Shown here: positions 1 through 8,852 of the stretch, one piece after another | How positions within the stretch are numbered: the stretch's first letter is position 1 | Layout of the letters: every line of letters starts with the position of its first letter | NCBI RefSeq assembly: GCF_003605645.1 | Contig: NZ_QVMU01000001.1 | Span: 620,001 to 684,000, forward strand | Reading direction: 5' to 3' | Source of the DNA: Vibrio sinensis | GTDB taxonomy: Bacteria > Pseudomonadota > Gammaproteobacteria > Enterobacterales > Vibrionaceae | Length of the DNA: 64,000 nt | Position numbers and translations under genes: made by a program | Notes under the pieces: generated by a model | The model's input: only the letters and a program-made list of their open reading frames with translations | What the model was told of the DNA's origin: nothing | Databases searched by the model: none

Positions 1-111
1 GGCTGCGGCTGCGATATCAATCATCTTTGTTGCTGCATAGCCATGGGTAGCGAACTGCTTACTCGCGACCTCAATGATCAAGTCTTGATTTTTTTGTCTT
101 ATCCGAGACAT
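1..111 (-). CDS. TetR/AcrR-family transcriptional regulator, N-terminal part (runs off window)
   Basis: Only the first 37 codons are present, read from an ATG at 111 toward the window edge. They encode a basic helix-turn-helix start with the TetR hallmarks: an amphipathic first helix (LIIEVASKQFATHGY) followed by TKMIDIAAAA, the usual entry into helix 2. An AAAGGA ribosome site precedes the ATG. The ligand-binding domain lies outside the window, so the effector is unknown. It sits downstream of the glyoxylate/glycerate operon on the same strand but behind a terminator, so it is probably transcribed separately. A role in controlling that operon is inferred from position only. Confidence 0.8.
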   Translation of the reverse strand, partial: MSRIRQKNQDLIIEVASKQFATHGYAATKMIDIAAAA

Positions 112-244
112 AGAGAATCCTTTACTACTTATGCACCCCTCATACTAATCAACAACTCTGATATGTCCAGTATATAAAGGTAACGATATTTGAGCTTGCG
201 ACACTGTTTAAGATTACAGCCGTCGTATTTAATTTGGTCTTACT

Positions 245-281
245 TAAAACAAAACGGTCACCAGCATTAGCAAGTGACCGT
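245..281 (-). terminator. Rho-independent terminator of the gcl operon
   Basis: On the minus strand an 8-bp perfect stem (ACGGTCAC/GTGACCGT, 254-261 with 274-281) is followed by TTTTGTTTT. It lies about 50 bases after the glycerate kinase stop codon and fits intrinsic termination of the minus-strand operon. Confidence 0.75.
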
Positions 282-327
282 ATATTGTGCTCGCATATAT
301 GCGATGCTGATGTTGGCCTAAACTGAA

Positions 328-1638
328 CTACAAAATCAAAATAGCTCGAAAGTCGTTCACGTTAGTCAACGTTGGCCCAGTCGTGAGTAAGGTTTTTGTC
401 TGTTGGAAAAACGCATAGCTATTATTATTATCAAGAAAATCACTTGCTTTCAAACGAAGCTGATTGGCGTCATGCCAAGATTTCGGTGTAATCCATGCCC
501 CGGCGTTATCTTCGACGCCATCAATACCATCGGTATCAGCCGCTAATGCATAAATCTCAGGATGTCCTTTGAGTTCGTTGTACAAACTCAATAGAAACTC
601 ACAGTTACGACCACCTCGTCCATGCCCTTTTACCGTCACTGTTGTTTCACCGCCTGACAATAGAACACAGGGTTTCTTAAACGGCTGGCCTTTGTCCGCA
701 ATTTGTTTCGCTAAGGCCGCATGAACTTTAGCGACATCCCTCGCCTCACCCTCGATACAATCACTCAATATATAAGCTGAAACCCCTAACTTCTCTGATT
801 GCGCCGCAGCAGCTTCCAACGCAGATTGCGGCGTAGCAATGATCTTTGCACTACTGCGCACCCAACATGGAGCATCGGCTTTTACTGTCTCTGATTCTTC
901 ACGATTTAGCCACTCAAAAGCTGAGTTTGGTAAGTCAATTTCGTAGCGTTTTAGAATCGACAGAGCGTCAAAGCGCGTGGTTTTATCTGCCACAGTCGGC
1001 CCAGAAGCAATGACGCTAATGTCATCGCCAGGTACATCAGAAATTGCCAGTGAAATCACTTGAGCTGGAAACGCAGCTTGCGCGAGTCGACCGCCTTTAA
1101 TCGCAGAAAGATGTTTGCGAACACAGTTCATCTCATCAATTGCAGCTCCTGATTTGAGCAATGCTTTATTAATCGCTTGTTTCTCTTTTAAGCTGATATC
1201 GCCACCGGGTAAGCTCAGCAACGCCGAACCGCCTCCTGACAAAAGACAAATCACTGTATCATCTTCAGTGAGTCCAGTGACCATATCTAAAATTTGTTGC
1301 CCCACTTCTAAACCCATTTCATCTGGAACGGGATGTGCGGCCTCAATGACTTGAATAAACTGACACGCCTGTGTATGTCCGTAACGAGTCACGACAACCC
1401 CTTCAAGCTCTCCCATTGCAAGATCTTGTTCTGTATTTTTTTGCCAAACAGATTCGAGTTCTGCGGCCATTGATGCTGCTGCTTTCCCTGCCCCGATCAC
1501 GACAGTTCGTCCACCTAAGTTGGCTGAACGGGAATAAACATCTTTAGATAGAAATGGTTCAATATGATTTTTAGGTAGTGCTTCATTAACAGCGGTAGAG
1601 AAAAGGGTGTGTAAAAACTGTTTAGCATCAAAGTCCAT
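328..1638 (-). CDS. Glycerate 2-kinase / MOFRL-family protein (TtuD/GckA type)
   Basis: 436 aa, usual length for the DUF4147 plus MOFRL family. The N-terminal two thirds carry the DUF4147 core (VVIGAGKAAASMA near residue 46; a glycine-rich CLLSGGGSALLSLPGG loop near 130). The C-terminal MOFRL domain shows LLSGGETTVTVKGHGRGGRNCEFLL and ALAADTDGIDG. The family phosphorylates glycerate to 2-phosphoglycerate; members have also been annotated as hydroxypyruvate reductases. As the last gene of a gcl-hyi-glxR operon it would feed glycerate into lower glycolysis. A strong AAGGAG site precedes the ATG at 1638. A 260-base structured gap separates it from glxR, unlike the shorter gaps upstream. Kinase activity is inferred from family and context. 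Confidence 0.9.
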   Translation of the reverse strand: MDFDAKQFLHTLFSTAVNEALPKNHIEPFLSKDVYSRSANLGGRTVVIGAGKAAASMAAELESVWQKNTEQDLAMGELEGVVVTRYGHTQACQFIQVIEAAHPVPDEMGLEVGQQILDMVTGLTEDDTVICLLSGGGSALLSLPGGDISLKEKQAINKALLKSGAAIDEMNCVRKHLSAIKGGRLAQAAFPAQVISLAISDVPGDDISVIASGPTVADKTTRFDALSILKRYEIDLPNSAFEWLNREESETVKADAPCWVRSSAKIIATPQSALEAAAAQSEKLGVSAYILSDCIEGEARDVAKVHAALAKQIADKGQPFKKPCVLLSGGETTVTVKGHGRGGRNCEFLLSLYNELKGHPEIYALAADTDGIDGVEDNAGAWITPKSWHDANQLRLKASDFLDNNNSYAFFQQTKTLLTTGPTLTNVNDFRAILIL

Positions 1639-1674
1639 CAGCTACTCCTTAGTTGACAGATAGAATAAAAAGAA

Positions 1675-1751
1675 TCCCAATATAAGGCTAAGAAGCGCCT
1701 GCTAAAACAAGTTGGAAAGGAACAACTATAACTTCCAACCCTATATTGGGA
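1675..1751 (-). other. Nested inverted repeat in the glxR-glycerate kinase gap (possible attenuator or mobile repeat)
   Basis: Outer arms TCCCAATATA (1675-1684) and TATATTGGGA (1742-1751) are perfect complements and extend with one mismatch. They enclose a second inverted repeat, GTTGGAA (1711-1717) with TTCCAAC (1733-1739). In the transcribed (minus) direction the outer stem is followed by TTCTTTTTATTC, so it could act as a terminator or attenuator before the glycerate kinase gene. It could equally be a dispersed intergenic repeat. No known riboswitch class is recognised. Confidence 0.5.
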
Positions 1752-1805
1752 ACGCGCACGAAAAGGAGACGAAACAGCGCGATTTAGTTACAAACTGAAT
1801 AGAAA

Positions 1806-1887
1806 TGTATGAATTACAAGCATACAAGGATGCTCAATTATCCGGAGATACACCTCATCCACTCTGGATTGAATGCCATGTATCTCC
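1806..1887 (-). other. Second group of palindromes after glxR
   Basis: Arms GGAGATACA (1844-1852) and TGTATCTCC (1879-1887) are perfect 9-bp complements enclosing a smaller hairpin (ATCCA at 1857-1861 with TGGAT at 1865-1869). A separate 6-bp hairpin (TGTATG/CATACA) lies at 1806-1826. The block starts within about 15 bases of the glxR stop codon. It could be a 3' stabilising structure or part of one repeat element together with 1675-1751. Confidence 0.45.
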
Positions 1888-1898
1888 ATTCTCATCGT

Positions 1899-2795
1899 TT
1901 AACGAATCGAAAAGTCCGAGCGTTTTTCAATGGCCTTAATTAGAGCTGAGTGATCCCACCCATCGCCACCCATTGCAGCACATTCTTCAAACAACTCTTG
2001 CGCGTTAGCTGTGTTCGGTAAAGAAACTCCCAGCTCTTGTGCTCCCGTTAATGCCAGTGACAAGTCCTTTTGATGCAGTGCAATTCTAAAGCCCGGATCA
2101 AAAGTACCTTCAATCATGCGTTCGCCATGTACTTCTAATATTTTCGAATTAGCAAAACCACCCATCAGAGCTTGACGAACACGCGCAGGGTCAGCGCCCG
2201 CTTTTGCAGCAAAAACTAATGCTTCAGATACCGCTTCAATATTTAATGCCACGATAATTTGGTTAGCCACTTTACACGTTTGCCCTGCCCCATTTTCGCC
2301 CACTAAAGTGATGTTTTTACCCATCGCTTCGAACAGTGGTCGAGCTTTATCGAACGCATTTTGTTCCCCGCCGACCATGATGGTTAATGCTGCGTTAATT
2401 GCCCCAACCTCACCACCTGATACAGGGGCATCAAGATACGATGCGCCACTTTCATTGATACGTGCTGCAATGGCTTTAGTCGCAATTGGCGAAATTGAAC
2501 TCATATCAATCACTAACTTGCCATTACTACCGCCACTAATAAGACCTCTTTCTACGCCTGAGTCACCAAATAGAACCTCTTCTACTTGTGGTGTATTTGG
2601 CACCATAATAATCACAACATCTGCCAGTTTTGTCGCCTCTTCAGGGGAATGACAAACTGTCGCACCCTCAGCAACTAAATCCGCAGGTGCTGGGTTAAAG
2701 TGGTCTGATAAAATGAGAGCATGCCCAGCTTTTTGTAAGTTTTTAGCCATCGGCTTACCCATGATGCCCGTACCAATAAATGCAATTTTAGCCAT
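1899..2795 (-). CDS. glxR: 2-hydroxy-3-oxopropionate (tartronate semialdehyde) reductase
   Basis: 298 aa, typical of the beta-hydroxyacid dehydrogenase family. The N-terminal Rossmann fingerprint FIGTGIMGKPMAKNL binds NAD(P)H. The substrate loop DAPVSGGEVGA and the catalytic-lysine region GQTCKVANQIIVALN follow in family order. The enzyme reduces tartronate semialdehyde to D-glycerate in the cytoplasm. Its position between hyi and the glycerate kinase supports the GlxR/GarR assignment over 3-hydroxyisobutyrate dehydrogenase, which has its own gene further along in the valine operon. A TAAGGAG site precedes the ATG at 2795. Confidence 0.92.
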   Translation of the reverse strand: MAKIAFIGTGIMGKPMAKNLQKAGHALILSDHFNPAPADLVAEGATVCHSPEEATKLADVVIIMVPNTPQVEEVLFGDSGVERGLISGGSNGKLVIDMSSISPIATKAIAARINESGASYLDAPVSGGEVGAINAALTIMVGGEQNAFDKARPLFEAMGKNITLVGENGAGQTCKVANQIIVALNIEAVSEALVFAAKAGADPARVRQALMGGFANSKILEVHGERMIEGTFDPGFRIALHQKDLSLALTGAQELGVSLPNTANAQELFEECAAMGGDGWDHSALIKAIEKRSDFSIR

Positions 2796-2833
2796 TTTGT
2801 TCTCCTTAACTTTTGATTAACTGCCCGTTGTGA

Positions 2834-3610
2834 TTAACGATATTGCTTAAGCCAGCCAAGGCCATCTAACGTTGTTGTTTGTGGTTTGTATTCGCACCCA
2901 ACCCATCCTTGATAACCAATGTCATCTAGGTATTTAAGGACAAATGGGTAATTGATTTCGCCTGTACCCGGTTCATGACGGCCAGGATTATCCGCAAGTT
3001 GCACGTGAGCAATTTGCGCGATGTTGCTTTGCATTGTTAGCGCCAAATCCCCTTCCATGATTTGCATGTGATAGATATCGTATTGGATAGATAGGTTGTC
3101 GCTGCCAACATCTTGGATAACGCGTTTTGCCTGCTCTGTAGTATTTAAGAAAAAGCCGGGAATATCTCGCGTATTGATTGCTTCAATAACAAGGGAAATT
3201 CCCTCTGCCGCTAATGCGTTCGCTGCATACTTTAGGTTCAGAACAAATGTAGAATATGCTTCTGTTGCCGTGACACCTGTAGGAACAATACCTGCTAAAC
3301 AGTTCAATTGGTTACAGCCCAAAACCTTAGCGTATTCAATGGCGATTAATACGCCTGATTGAAACTCTGCAACGCGTGATGGGTCAACGGCAATACCTCG
3401 ATCACCCGCTTCCCAATCACCGGCTGGTAAATTGAACAATACCTGCTCCAGATCATTCGCCTGTAATTTTGCTTTGATTTCATTAGCATCAAATGCGTAT
3501 GGGAATAGGTATTCAACACCTTGAAAACCCGCTTCTCCCGCGGCTTCAAAGCGGTCGATAAAATCGACCTCGGTAAACAACATTGACAAATTCGCTGCAA
3601 ATTTAGCCAT
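2834..3610 (-). CDS. hyi: Hydroxypyruvate isomerase
   Basis: 258 aa from the chosen ATG at 3610, equal to the length I recall for the E. coli enzyme. A longer frame reaches 3667, but the ATG at 3610 has an AAGGAT site and begins with the family start MAKFAANLSMLFTEVDF. The protein has the sugar-isomerase TIM-barrel pattern: GFQGVEYLFPY, the acidic metal-ligand segments VIEAINTRDIPGFF and QYDIYHMQIMEGD, and a C-terminal GCEYKP. It interconverts hydroxypyruvate and tartronate semialdehyde. It lies between gcl and glxR, the common operon order for glyoxylate use. Confidence 0.92.
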   Translation of the reverse strand: MAKFAANLSMLFTEVDFIDRFEAAGEAGFQGVEYLFPYAFDANEIKAKLQANDLEQVLFNLPAGDWEAGDRGIAVDPSRVAEFQSGVLIAIEYAKVLGCNQLNCLAGIVPTGVTATEAYSTFVLNLKYAANALAAEGISLVIEAINTRDIPGFFLNTTEQAKRVIQDVGSDNLSIQYDIYHMQIMEGDLALTMQSNIAQIAHVQLADNPGRHEPGTGEINYPFVLKYLDDIGYQGWVGCEYKPQTTTLDGLGWLKQYR

Positions 3611-3740
3611 GAATATATCCTTATATTTGGTTTGTGATTGCCTTATAAACTCACAGCAATCACTCACTAGTTAATTTCAAAAATTTCGATATCGGCTCAA
3701 TGTGTAAGAGCCGCTATCTTTATAAGAGTGTTCGGTTGAG

Positions 3741-5513
3741 CTATTTATAAGCAAGCGCCGTCGGAGCATCAGCACTGCTTTCAGCCAAGGGTTCGAATTC
3801 ATTAATAGCGTTAATCTCAACCCCCATTGAAATGTTCGTCACTCGTTCTAGGATCAATTCCACGACCACTGGTACTTTGTGCTTATTCATCAATTCTTTT
3901 GCTTGCTCGAACGCTGCGCCTATTTGCTCAGGCTCACGAACTCGAATCGCTTTACAACCTAAACCTTCAACGACTGCGACGTGATCAACGCCATATCCCT
4001 CAAGTTCCGGGGCATTTTGATTGTCGAACGCCAATTGCACGCAGTAGTCGATATCAAATTGACGTTGAGCTTGGCGAATCAAACCAAGATAAGAGTTATT
4101 AACCAAGACATGGATATAAGGCAGATTAAATTGAGCGCCAACGGCAAGTTCTTCAATCATAAATTGGAAATCGTAGTCGCCAGAAATAGCGACAATGTTA
4201 CGATCCGGATTCGCTGCACGTACGCCAAGAGCCGCAGGAGTCGTCCATCCTAGTGGGCCAGCTTGACCACAGTTGATCCAATGACGAGGTTTATACACAT
4301 GTAGGAACTGCGCTGCCGCAATCTGGGAAAGCCCGATAGTGCTGACATAACAAGTGTCGCGACCAAATGCTTTATTCATCTCTTCATAAACACGCATCGG
4401 TTTCATTGGCGCTTCTTCGAAATGCGTTTTACGTAACATGGTTGCTTTACGGTGTTGGCATTCGTTTACCCAATGCTCACGGCTTGGTAATTTGCCCGCA
4501 TCTCGCCACTCAAGTGCGACTTCAACCATCAACTCTAACGCTGCTTTGGCGTCAGAAACGATACCAAGGTCTGGACAAAATACACGGCCAATTTGCGTCG
4601 GCTCGATATCAACATGAACAAACTTTTTGCCCTCTGTGTAAACCTCCAACGAACCCGTATGTCGATTAGCCCAGCGGTTACCTACACCAAACACAAAATC
4701 GGAATTCATCATGGTTTCATTGCCATAACGATGTGCGGTTTGTAAGCCAACCATACCTGCCATCAGTTCATGGTCATCGGGTATACTTCCCCACCCCATC
4801 AAAGTTGGAATTACGGGTACACCCGTAATTTCTGCAAACTGCTGTAGTAGCTCAGAAGCACCAGCATTGATCACGCCACCACCAGAAACGATCAGCGGAT
4901 GAGTTGATTCAGCCATCATCGCCATCGCTTTTTCGACTTGCTCACGTGTAGCTTGAGGTTTATAGGCTTCTAGAGGCTGATACGTATCAATATCAAATTC
5001 AATTTCAGCTAATTGAACATCAATGGGTAAATCGATTAATACAGGCCCAGGACGACCTGAACGCATAAGATGGAATGCTTTTTGAAATGCGCGTGGTACC
5101 TGAGCCGGTTCTAGTACCGTCGTTGCCCATTTCGCAACAGGTTTCGCAATTGATTCGATATCAACCGCCTGAAAGTCTTCTTTATGTAGGCGAGCTCGAG
5201 GCGCTTGACCAGTAATACACAAAATAGGGATTGAATCCGCTGATGCAGAATAAAGACCGGTGATCATATCTGTTCCAGCAGGACCTGAGGTACCTATACA
5301 TACCCCAATGTTACCCTGATGAGTTCGAGTGTAGCCCTCAGCCATATGAGATGCGCCCTCAACATGTCGCGCCAGCACATGATCGATACCGCCAATCTTT
5401 TTCATTGCTGCATACATAGGGTTGATAGCTGCCCCTGGAACACCAAATGCGATATCAACTCCCTCACGCTTAAGTACTTCAATCGCAGCTTCAATTGCTT
5501 TCATTCTTGCCAT
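3741..5513 (-). CDS. gcl: Glyoxylate carboligase (tartronate-semialdehyde synthase)
   Basis: 590 aa, close to the family length of about 593. It condenses two glyoxylates to tartronate semialdehyde and CO2 using thiamine diphosphate, with a structural FAD as in acetolactate synthase. Seen in the sequence: an N-terminal PYR domain with [16 protein letters not shown]; the central FAD-type domain; and a C-terminal ThDP site with GDYDF then [10 protein letters not shown] near 444-481. Residue 51 is Val where nearly all other ThDP enzymes have the cofactor-activating Glu; this substitution is a known hallmark of true glyoxylate carboligases. First gene of the operon, with GGAGG before the ATG. Its promoter region is shared with divergent aceB. 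Confidence 0.97.
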   Translation of the reverse strand: MARMKAIEAAIEVLKREGVDIAFGVPGAAINPMYAAMKKIGGIDHVLARHVEGASHMAEGYTRTHQGNIGVCIGTSGPAGTDMITGLYSASADSIPILCITGQAPRARLHKEDFQAVDIESIAKPVAKWATTVLEPAQVPRAFQKAFHLMRSGRPGPVLIDLPIDVQLAEIEFDIDTYQPLEAYKPQATREQVEKAMAMMAESTHPLIVSGGGVINAGASELLQQFAEITGVPVIPTLMGWGSIPDDHELMAGMVGLQTAHRYGNETMMNSDFVFGVGNRWANRHTGSLEVYTEGKKFVHVDIEPTQIGRVFCPDLGIVSDAKAALELMVEVALEWRDAGKLPSREHWVNECQHRKATMLRKTHFEEAPMKPMRVYEEMNKAFGRDTCYVSTIGLSQIAAAQFLHVYKPRHWINCGQAGPLGWTTPAALGVRAANPDRNIVAISGDYDFQFMIEELAVGAQFNLPYIHVLVNNSYLGLIRQAQRQFDIDYCVQLAFDNQNAPELEGYGVDHVAVVEGLGCKAIRVREPEQIGAAFEQAKELMNKHKVPVVVELILERVTNISMGVEINAINEFEPLAESSADAPTALAYK

Positions 5514-5530
5514 TCGAACCTCCAGTTCAT

Positions 5531-5542
5531 ATTGTATACAAT
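5531..5542. promoter_or_regulatory. Candidate operator next to gcl (ATTGTATACAAT)
   Basis: A perfect 12-bp palindrome 18 bases upstream of the gcl ATG. Its core TTGTATACAA is identical to the one at 5785-5796. The half-site pattern TNGT..ACNA resembles operators of FadR-subfamily GntR regulators, but the cognate protein is not in the window; the partial TetR gene is another candidate. Confidence 0.6.
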
Positions 5543-5784
5543 CAATCTTTCTTTTGTGTACTATGACTTATATTTCGATTTTATCAACCATAAAATCAAC
5601 ATTTATTTAACATTAATATTAGGCAAACATAACTTTCAATCATGCTAAAACCTTAGCAATCATTACTTTATATAGAATATCTTTACGTAAAATTAATTTC
5701 TTTGAAATAAAAATGATAACCAGATGTTAATTAACCTTTGCTTAATTGCGCTATTTACAATATAAGTACATATAAAAATACAGA

Positions 5785-5796
5785 TTTGTATACAAA
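5785..5796. promoter_or_regulatory. Candidate operator next to aceB (TTTGTATACAAA)
   Basis: A perfect 12-bp palindrome 32 bases upstream of the aceB ATG, sharing the 10-bp core TTGTATACAA with the site beside gcl. The matched pair suggests one repressor co-controls both directions. Confidence 0.6.
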
Positions 5797-5827
5797 ATCG
5801 AATGTTATTGTTTAAAGGAGACAAGCA

Positions 5828-7459
5828 ATGAGCTTAGATAACGTTAAGGAAAGAAATAAAACTGGATGTATTCAAGTACGCGGGAATGTGGATGCACCAG
5901 AATATAAACAAATACTCTCCGACGAGGCTCTAACATTTTTGGAAGCGGTCGTTAACCAGTTTGGTGATCGTAGAAATCAACTGCTTAAAACACGCGAAGC
6001 AACACAGGCACGCTTTGATAACGGTGAACTCCCAACTTTTAGAGAAGATACGCTCGCGATACGCGAAGATAAAAGTTGGCAAGTAACACCACCGCCACCA
6101 GAACTGCTTGATAGACGTGTCGAAATTACAGGTCCAATAGAACGTAAAATGGTGATCAATGCTCTCAATTCCGGCGCCAAGGTATTTATGTGCTGCTTTG
6201 AAGATGCCTCTTCACCGACGTGGAAAAACATGGTCGATGGACAAATTAATCTACGCGACGCAAACCTAGGTACCATCAGCTATTACGATGAAGCCAAAGA
6301 TAAACTTTATTCGCTAAATGATGACCCATCGCTTTTAATCGCACGTCCACGCGGTCTCCACCTACCCGAGCGTTCGATTGAGTTTAATGGCCAACCTATT
6401 GCCGGCTGTTTGATGGATTTTGCGCTCTATTTTTTCCATAACTACCAAACTCGAACTCAAAAAGGTTTAGGCGTTTACTACTACATTCCTAAGCTAGAAT
6501 CGATGGAAGAAGCTCAATGGTGGAATGATGTTTTCTCTTTTACAGAAGACTATTTCAACACGCCAAAAGGCACAATCAGAGCGACAGTTCTCATTGAGAC
6601 TTTACCTGCAGTTTTCCAAATGGATGAAATTCTTTTCGTTATGCGTGACCATATCGTAGCCATGAATTGTGGACGCTGGGACTACATATTTAGCTATATC
6701 AAGACACTGAAGAACCATAAAGATCGTATTTTACCTGACCGACACGGTATCGGGATGGACCAAGAGTTCCTCAATGCTTATAGCCAACTTCTGATACGTA
6801 CTTGCCATCAGCGTGGCGCTTTGGCAATGGGTGGAATGTCAGCCTTTATTCCGAGCAAAGATCCACAAGAAATGAAACGTGTCACAACTAAAGTGATTGA
6901 AGACAAACAGCGTGAATCCCAAAACGGTCACGATGGAACTTGGGTCGCGCACCCAGCGCTAGTTGAACTTGCGATGACGGTATTTAACTCTCACCTTGAC
7001 GGAAAGATAAATCAGCTCGACTACCAAAGTCCTAATCACGAAATTAACGCTGAGTTATTGTTGAAACCTTGCCAAGGGATCCGTGATGAGGCGGGCGTAC
7101 GCAAGAACATACGTATTGCGCTTTATTACATTGAAGCATGGATTCAAGGTTTCGGCTGTGTACCTATTTACGGCTTGATGGAAGATGCAGCAACAGCAGA
7201 GATCTCTCGCGCCAGCATCTGGCAATGGATTCACCATGGTGTGCAGCTTGACGACGGACAAACGTTCACCGATCAGTTGTTCCACACATGGCTGTACCAA
7301 GAAATTGAAACAATAAAACGCGAAGTCGGTGATGCACGCTTTAACGCCGGACGATTTGAAGAGACCGCAGATCTTTTCTATAAATTGTCTACGGCGAGCG
7401 AGTTTCCGGCTTTCTTAACTGTACCAAGCTACGAGCTATTACAGCAGCCAAATACCTAA
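5828..7459 (+). CDS. aceB: Malate synthase A
   Basis: 543 aa, near the E. coli AceB length. It condenses glyoxylate with acetyl-CoA to malate in the cytoplasm. The malate synthase signature is visible (MRDHIVAMNCGRWDYIF, around residues 275-291), as is the active-site segment GLMEDAATAEISRASIWQWIHH in the C-terminal third that holds the catalytic acid. An AAAGGAG site lies 7-8 bases before the ATG. Isocitrate lyase is not adjacent, so here aceB pairs with glyoxylate carboligase rather than forming a classic aceBA operon. Glyoxylate would be split between malate and the glycerate route. Confidence 0.96.
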   Translation: MSLDNVKERNKTGCIQVRGNVDAPEYKQILSDEALTFLEAVVNQFGDRRNQLLKTREATQARFDNGELPTFREDTLAIREDKSWQVTPPPPELLDRRVEITGPIERKMVINALNSGAKVFMCCFEDASSPTWKNMVDGQINLRDANLGTISYYDEAKDKLYSLNDDPSLLIARPRGLHLPERSIEFNGQPIAGCLMDFALYFFHNYQTRTQKGLGVYYYIPKLESMEEAQWWNDVFSFTEDYFNTPKGTIRATVLIETLPAVFQMDEILFVMRDHIVAMNCGRWDYIFSYIKTLKNHKDRILPDRHGIGMDQEFLNAYSQLLIRTCHQRGALAMGGMSAFIPSKDPQEMKRVTTKVIEDKQRESQNGHDGTWVAHPALVELAMTVFNSHLDGKINQLDYQSPNHEINAELLLKPCQGIRDEAGVRKNIRIALYYIEAWIQGFGCVPIYGLMEDAATAEISRASIWQWIHHGVQLDDGQTFTDQLFHTWLYQEIETIKREVGDARFNAGRFEETADLFYKLSTASEFPAFLTVPSYELLQQPNT

Positions 7460-7679
7460 ATTACTTAATATTCAAACGATATCGGTAGGCTATATTGTCC
7501 AAAGTCATCACACTAGGTGACAACATAAGCCGTGCCGTTCAAGACCGCGTAGTTTTACGCCAATCCCCCTCTAATCAGATCGTAACATCGCTTGGTTAGA
7601 GGGAGTTAAGTGAACGCAACGAGTATTTCAAGTGAGATGGGTATAGGTGTGTTGTAATCCTCTAAACCTAGGAGATAAC

Positions 7680-8120
7680 ATGGGAAGTTTAACTCTTCAA
7701 CAAGCACTAACCATCATTGATGGCACCTTAAAAGCAGCTAAACATGGCCGCACAGCGCCTTTAACAGTCGCAATTCTAGATAGCGGTGGCAAACTAATTT
7801 CTTTGCAGCGTCAAGACGGTTCAAGCATGATGCGGCCTGATATTGCGATCGCCAAAGCTTGGGGAGCTCTCGCTCTTGGTTGCTCTTCTCGGAAACTAGC
7901 CCAAGACGCGGACAGTCGACCTGCATTTATCTCGGCAGTCAATGTCCTTGCTCACGGTAATATGGTTCCTGTCCCCGGTGGATTACTGATCCGTGATGAA
8001 CACAAAACTGTGTTGGGTGCTATTGGGGTAAGTGGTGATATCTCAGATATTGATGAAAGTTGCGCCTTGGATGGCATCGACAGCGCAGCTCTTTTTAGTG
8101 ATGAAATAATGCAAGCCTAG
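7680..8120 (+). CDS. GlcG/HbpS family heme-binding-like protein
   Basis: 146 aa from the ATG at 7680, preceded by AGGAGA; an upstream extension to 7647 has no comparable ribosome site. The whole protein is one GlcG/HbpS domain: LTLQQALTIIDGTLKAAKHG, then VAILDSGGKLISLQRQDGSSMMRPDIAIAKAWGALALG, and a late GGLLIRDEHKTVLGAIGVSGD turn. GlcG-type genes commonly accompany glycolate/glyoxylate genes, but the biochemical role is unsettled; Streptomyces HbpS binds heme. It lies 220 bases after aceB on the same strand, with a weak hairpin (CCCTCTAA/TTAGAGGG, 7567-7603) in the gap, so independent expression is possible. Confidence 0.88.
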   Translation: MGSLTLQQALTIIDGTLKAAKHGRTAPLTVAILDSGGKLISLQRQDGSSMMRPDIAIAKAWGALALGCSSRKLAQDADSRPAFISAVNVLAHGNMVPVPGGLLIRDEHKTVLGAIGVSGDISDIDESCALDGIDSAALFSDEIMQA

Positions 8121-8206
8121 TCATGCCCTTAGCTATCCTCTTAGTTATTGAAATTTCAAGGCGTTTCTTATCTAGCACTTTCTTCAACTTAGTTTGTAGT
8201 GGTCAT

Positions 8207-8235
8207 AAAAAACCGAAGCTTAGCTTCGGTTTTTA
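8207..8235. terminator. Bidirectional Rho-independent terminator
   Basis: An 11-bp perfect stem (8209-8219 with 8223-8233, AAAACCGAAGC/GCTTCGGTTTT) with A-run and T-run ends lies between the convergent glcG-like and marR-like genes and can serve both. Confidence 0.9.
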
Positions 8236-8251
8236 CTCAAAGTTCAACGAA

Positions 8252-8734
8252 TTACTCGTAAGCGTTCAACCAAGATTTTAGTAATTGGTTAATGTTTTTT
8301 TTCTGTGTCGCCGTTAAAGACTTAACCAATTTCTTTTGAATCTCTACATGTTCGATGATCATTTGATCAATCAAAACCAAGCCTTGTTTCGTCAATTGAA
8401 CTTCAACACTTCGACGATCTTCTTTGCTATGCGAACGTAAAATCAAGTTTTTGGCTTCGAGCTTATCTAAGCGATTCGTCATCGCACCAGAAGTTAGCAT
8501 CATGGATTCAATCAAACCTGATGGTGTCAAACGATAAGGCTTACCTGAACGTCGCAGCGTCGCGAGCACATCGAATTCACCAAGTTTCAAATCATATTTT
8601 TTATGAAGCGCGGCAATCTCTGTTTCAATATATTTTGAAATACGAGCCACTCTGCCGATCATTGCCATTGGTTCGGTTTCTAAATCTGGTTTTTCTTGAG
8701 CCCACTGCTCTACTACGCGATCAATTGCATCCAT
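8252..8734 (-). CDS. MarR-family transcriptional regulator
   Basis: 160 aa, normal MarR size. The winged helix-turn-helix runs from LGEFDVLATLRRSG through LTPSGLIESMMLTSGAMTNRLDKLEAKNLILRSHSKEDRRSVEVQLTKQG, where D-RR-V-V is the wing signature; helices at both ends would form the dimer interface. It is divergent from an EamA exporter gene, a common MarR arrangement in which the regulator represses itself and the pump until a small molecule binds. Candidate operators lie in the shared promoter region. The inducer cannot be told from sequence. Confidence 0.9.
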   Translation of the reverse strand: MDAIDRVVEQWAQEKPDLETEPMAMIGRVARISKYIETEIAALHKKYDLKLGEFDVLATLRRSGKPYRLTPSGLIESMMLTSGAMTNRLDKLEAKNLILRSHSKEDRRSVEVQLTKQGLVLIDQMIIEHVEIQKKLVKSLTATQKKNINQLLKSWLNAYE

Positions 8735-8773
8735 CTACAATCCCGGTCCATTATTGATTTGACTAAGTAAATT

Positions 8774-8791
8774 TAGTTTAACATAAAGATA
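8774..8791. promoter_or_regulatory. Candidate MarR operator, degenerate copy
   Basis: TAGTTT-AACATA-AAGATA matches the site at 8835-8852 in 14 of 18 positions, 61 bases away, and lies close to the marR-like start. Confidence 0.45.
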
Positions 8792-8834
8792 CTTTACAAT
8801 CACATATTATCGGTATAGAGTTCACATAACTACT

Positions 8835-8852
8835 TATCTTAACGTGAAGATA
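8835..8852. promoter_or_regulatory. Candidate MarR operator overlapping the EamA gene ribosome site
   Basis: TATCTT-N6-AAGATA is a perfect interrupted palindrome ending six bases before the GTG start of the transporter gene. It would hide the translation start region and is well placed for repression. Confidence 0.55.

Larger units (their letters stand above)
5514..5827. promoter_or_regulatory. Divergent gcl/aceB promoter region, 314 bases, no gene
   Basis: AT-rich DNA between two divergently transcribed glyoxylate-consuming genes. It contains no plausible coding frame. Its clearest content is a pair of matched palindromes, listed separately, one close to each gene start. Confidence 0.7.

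Noticed and set aside
3741..5513. Missing conserved Glu in a ThDP enzyme, suggesting an inactive gene
   Set aside because: Val at this position is normal for true glyoxylate carboligases, and the rest of the protein is intact.
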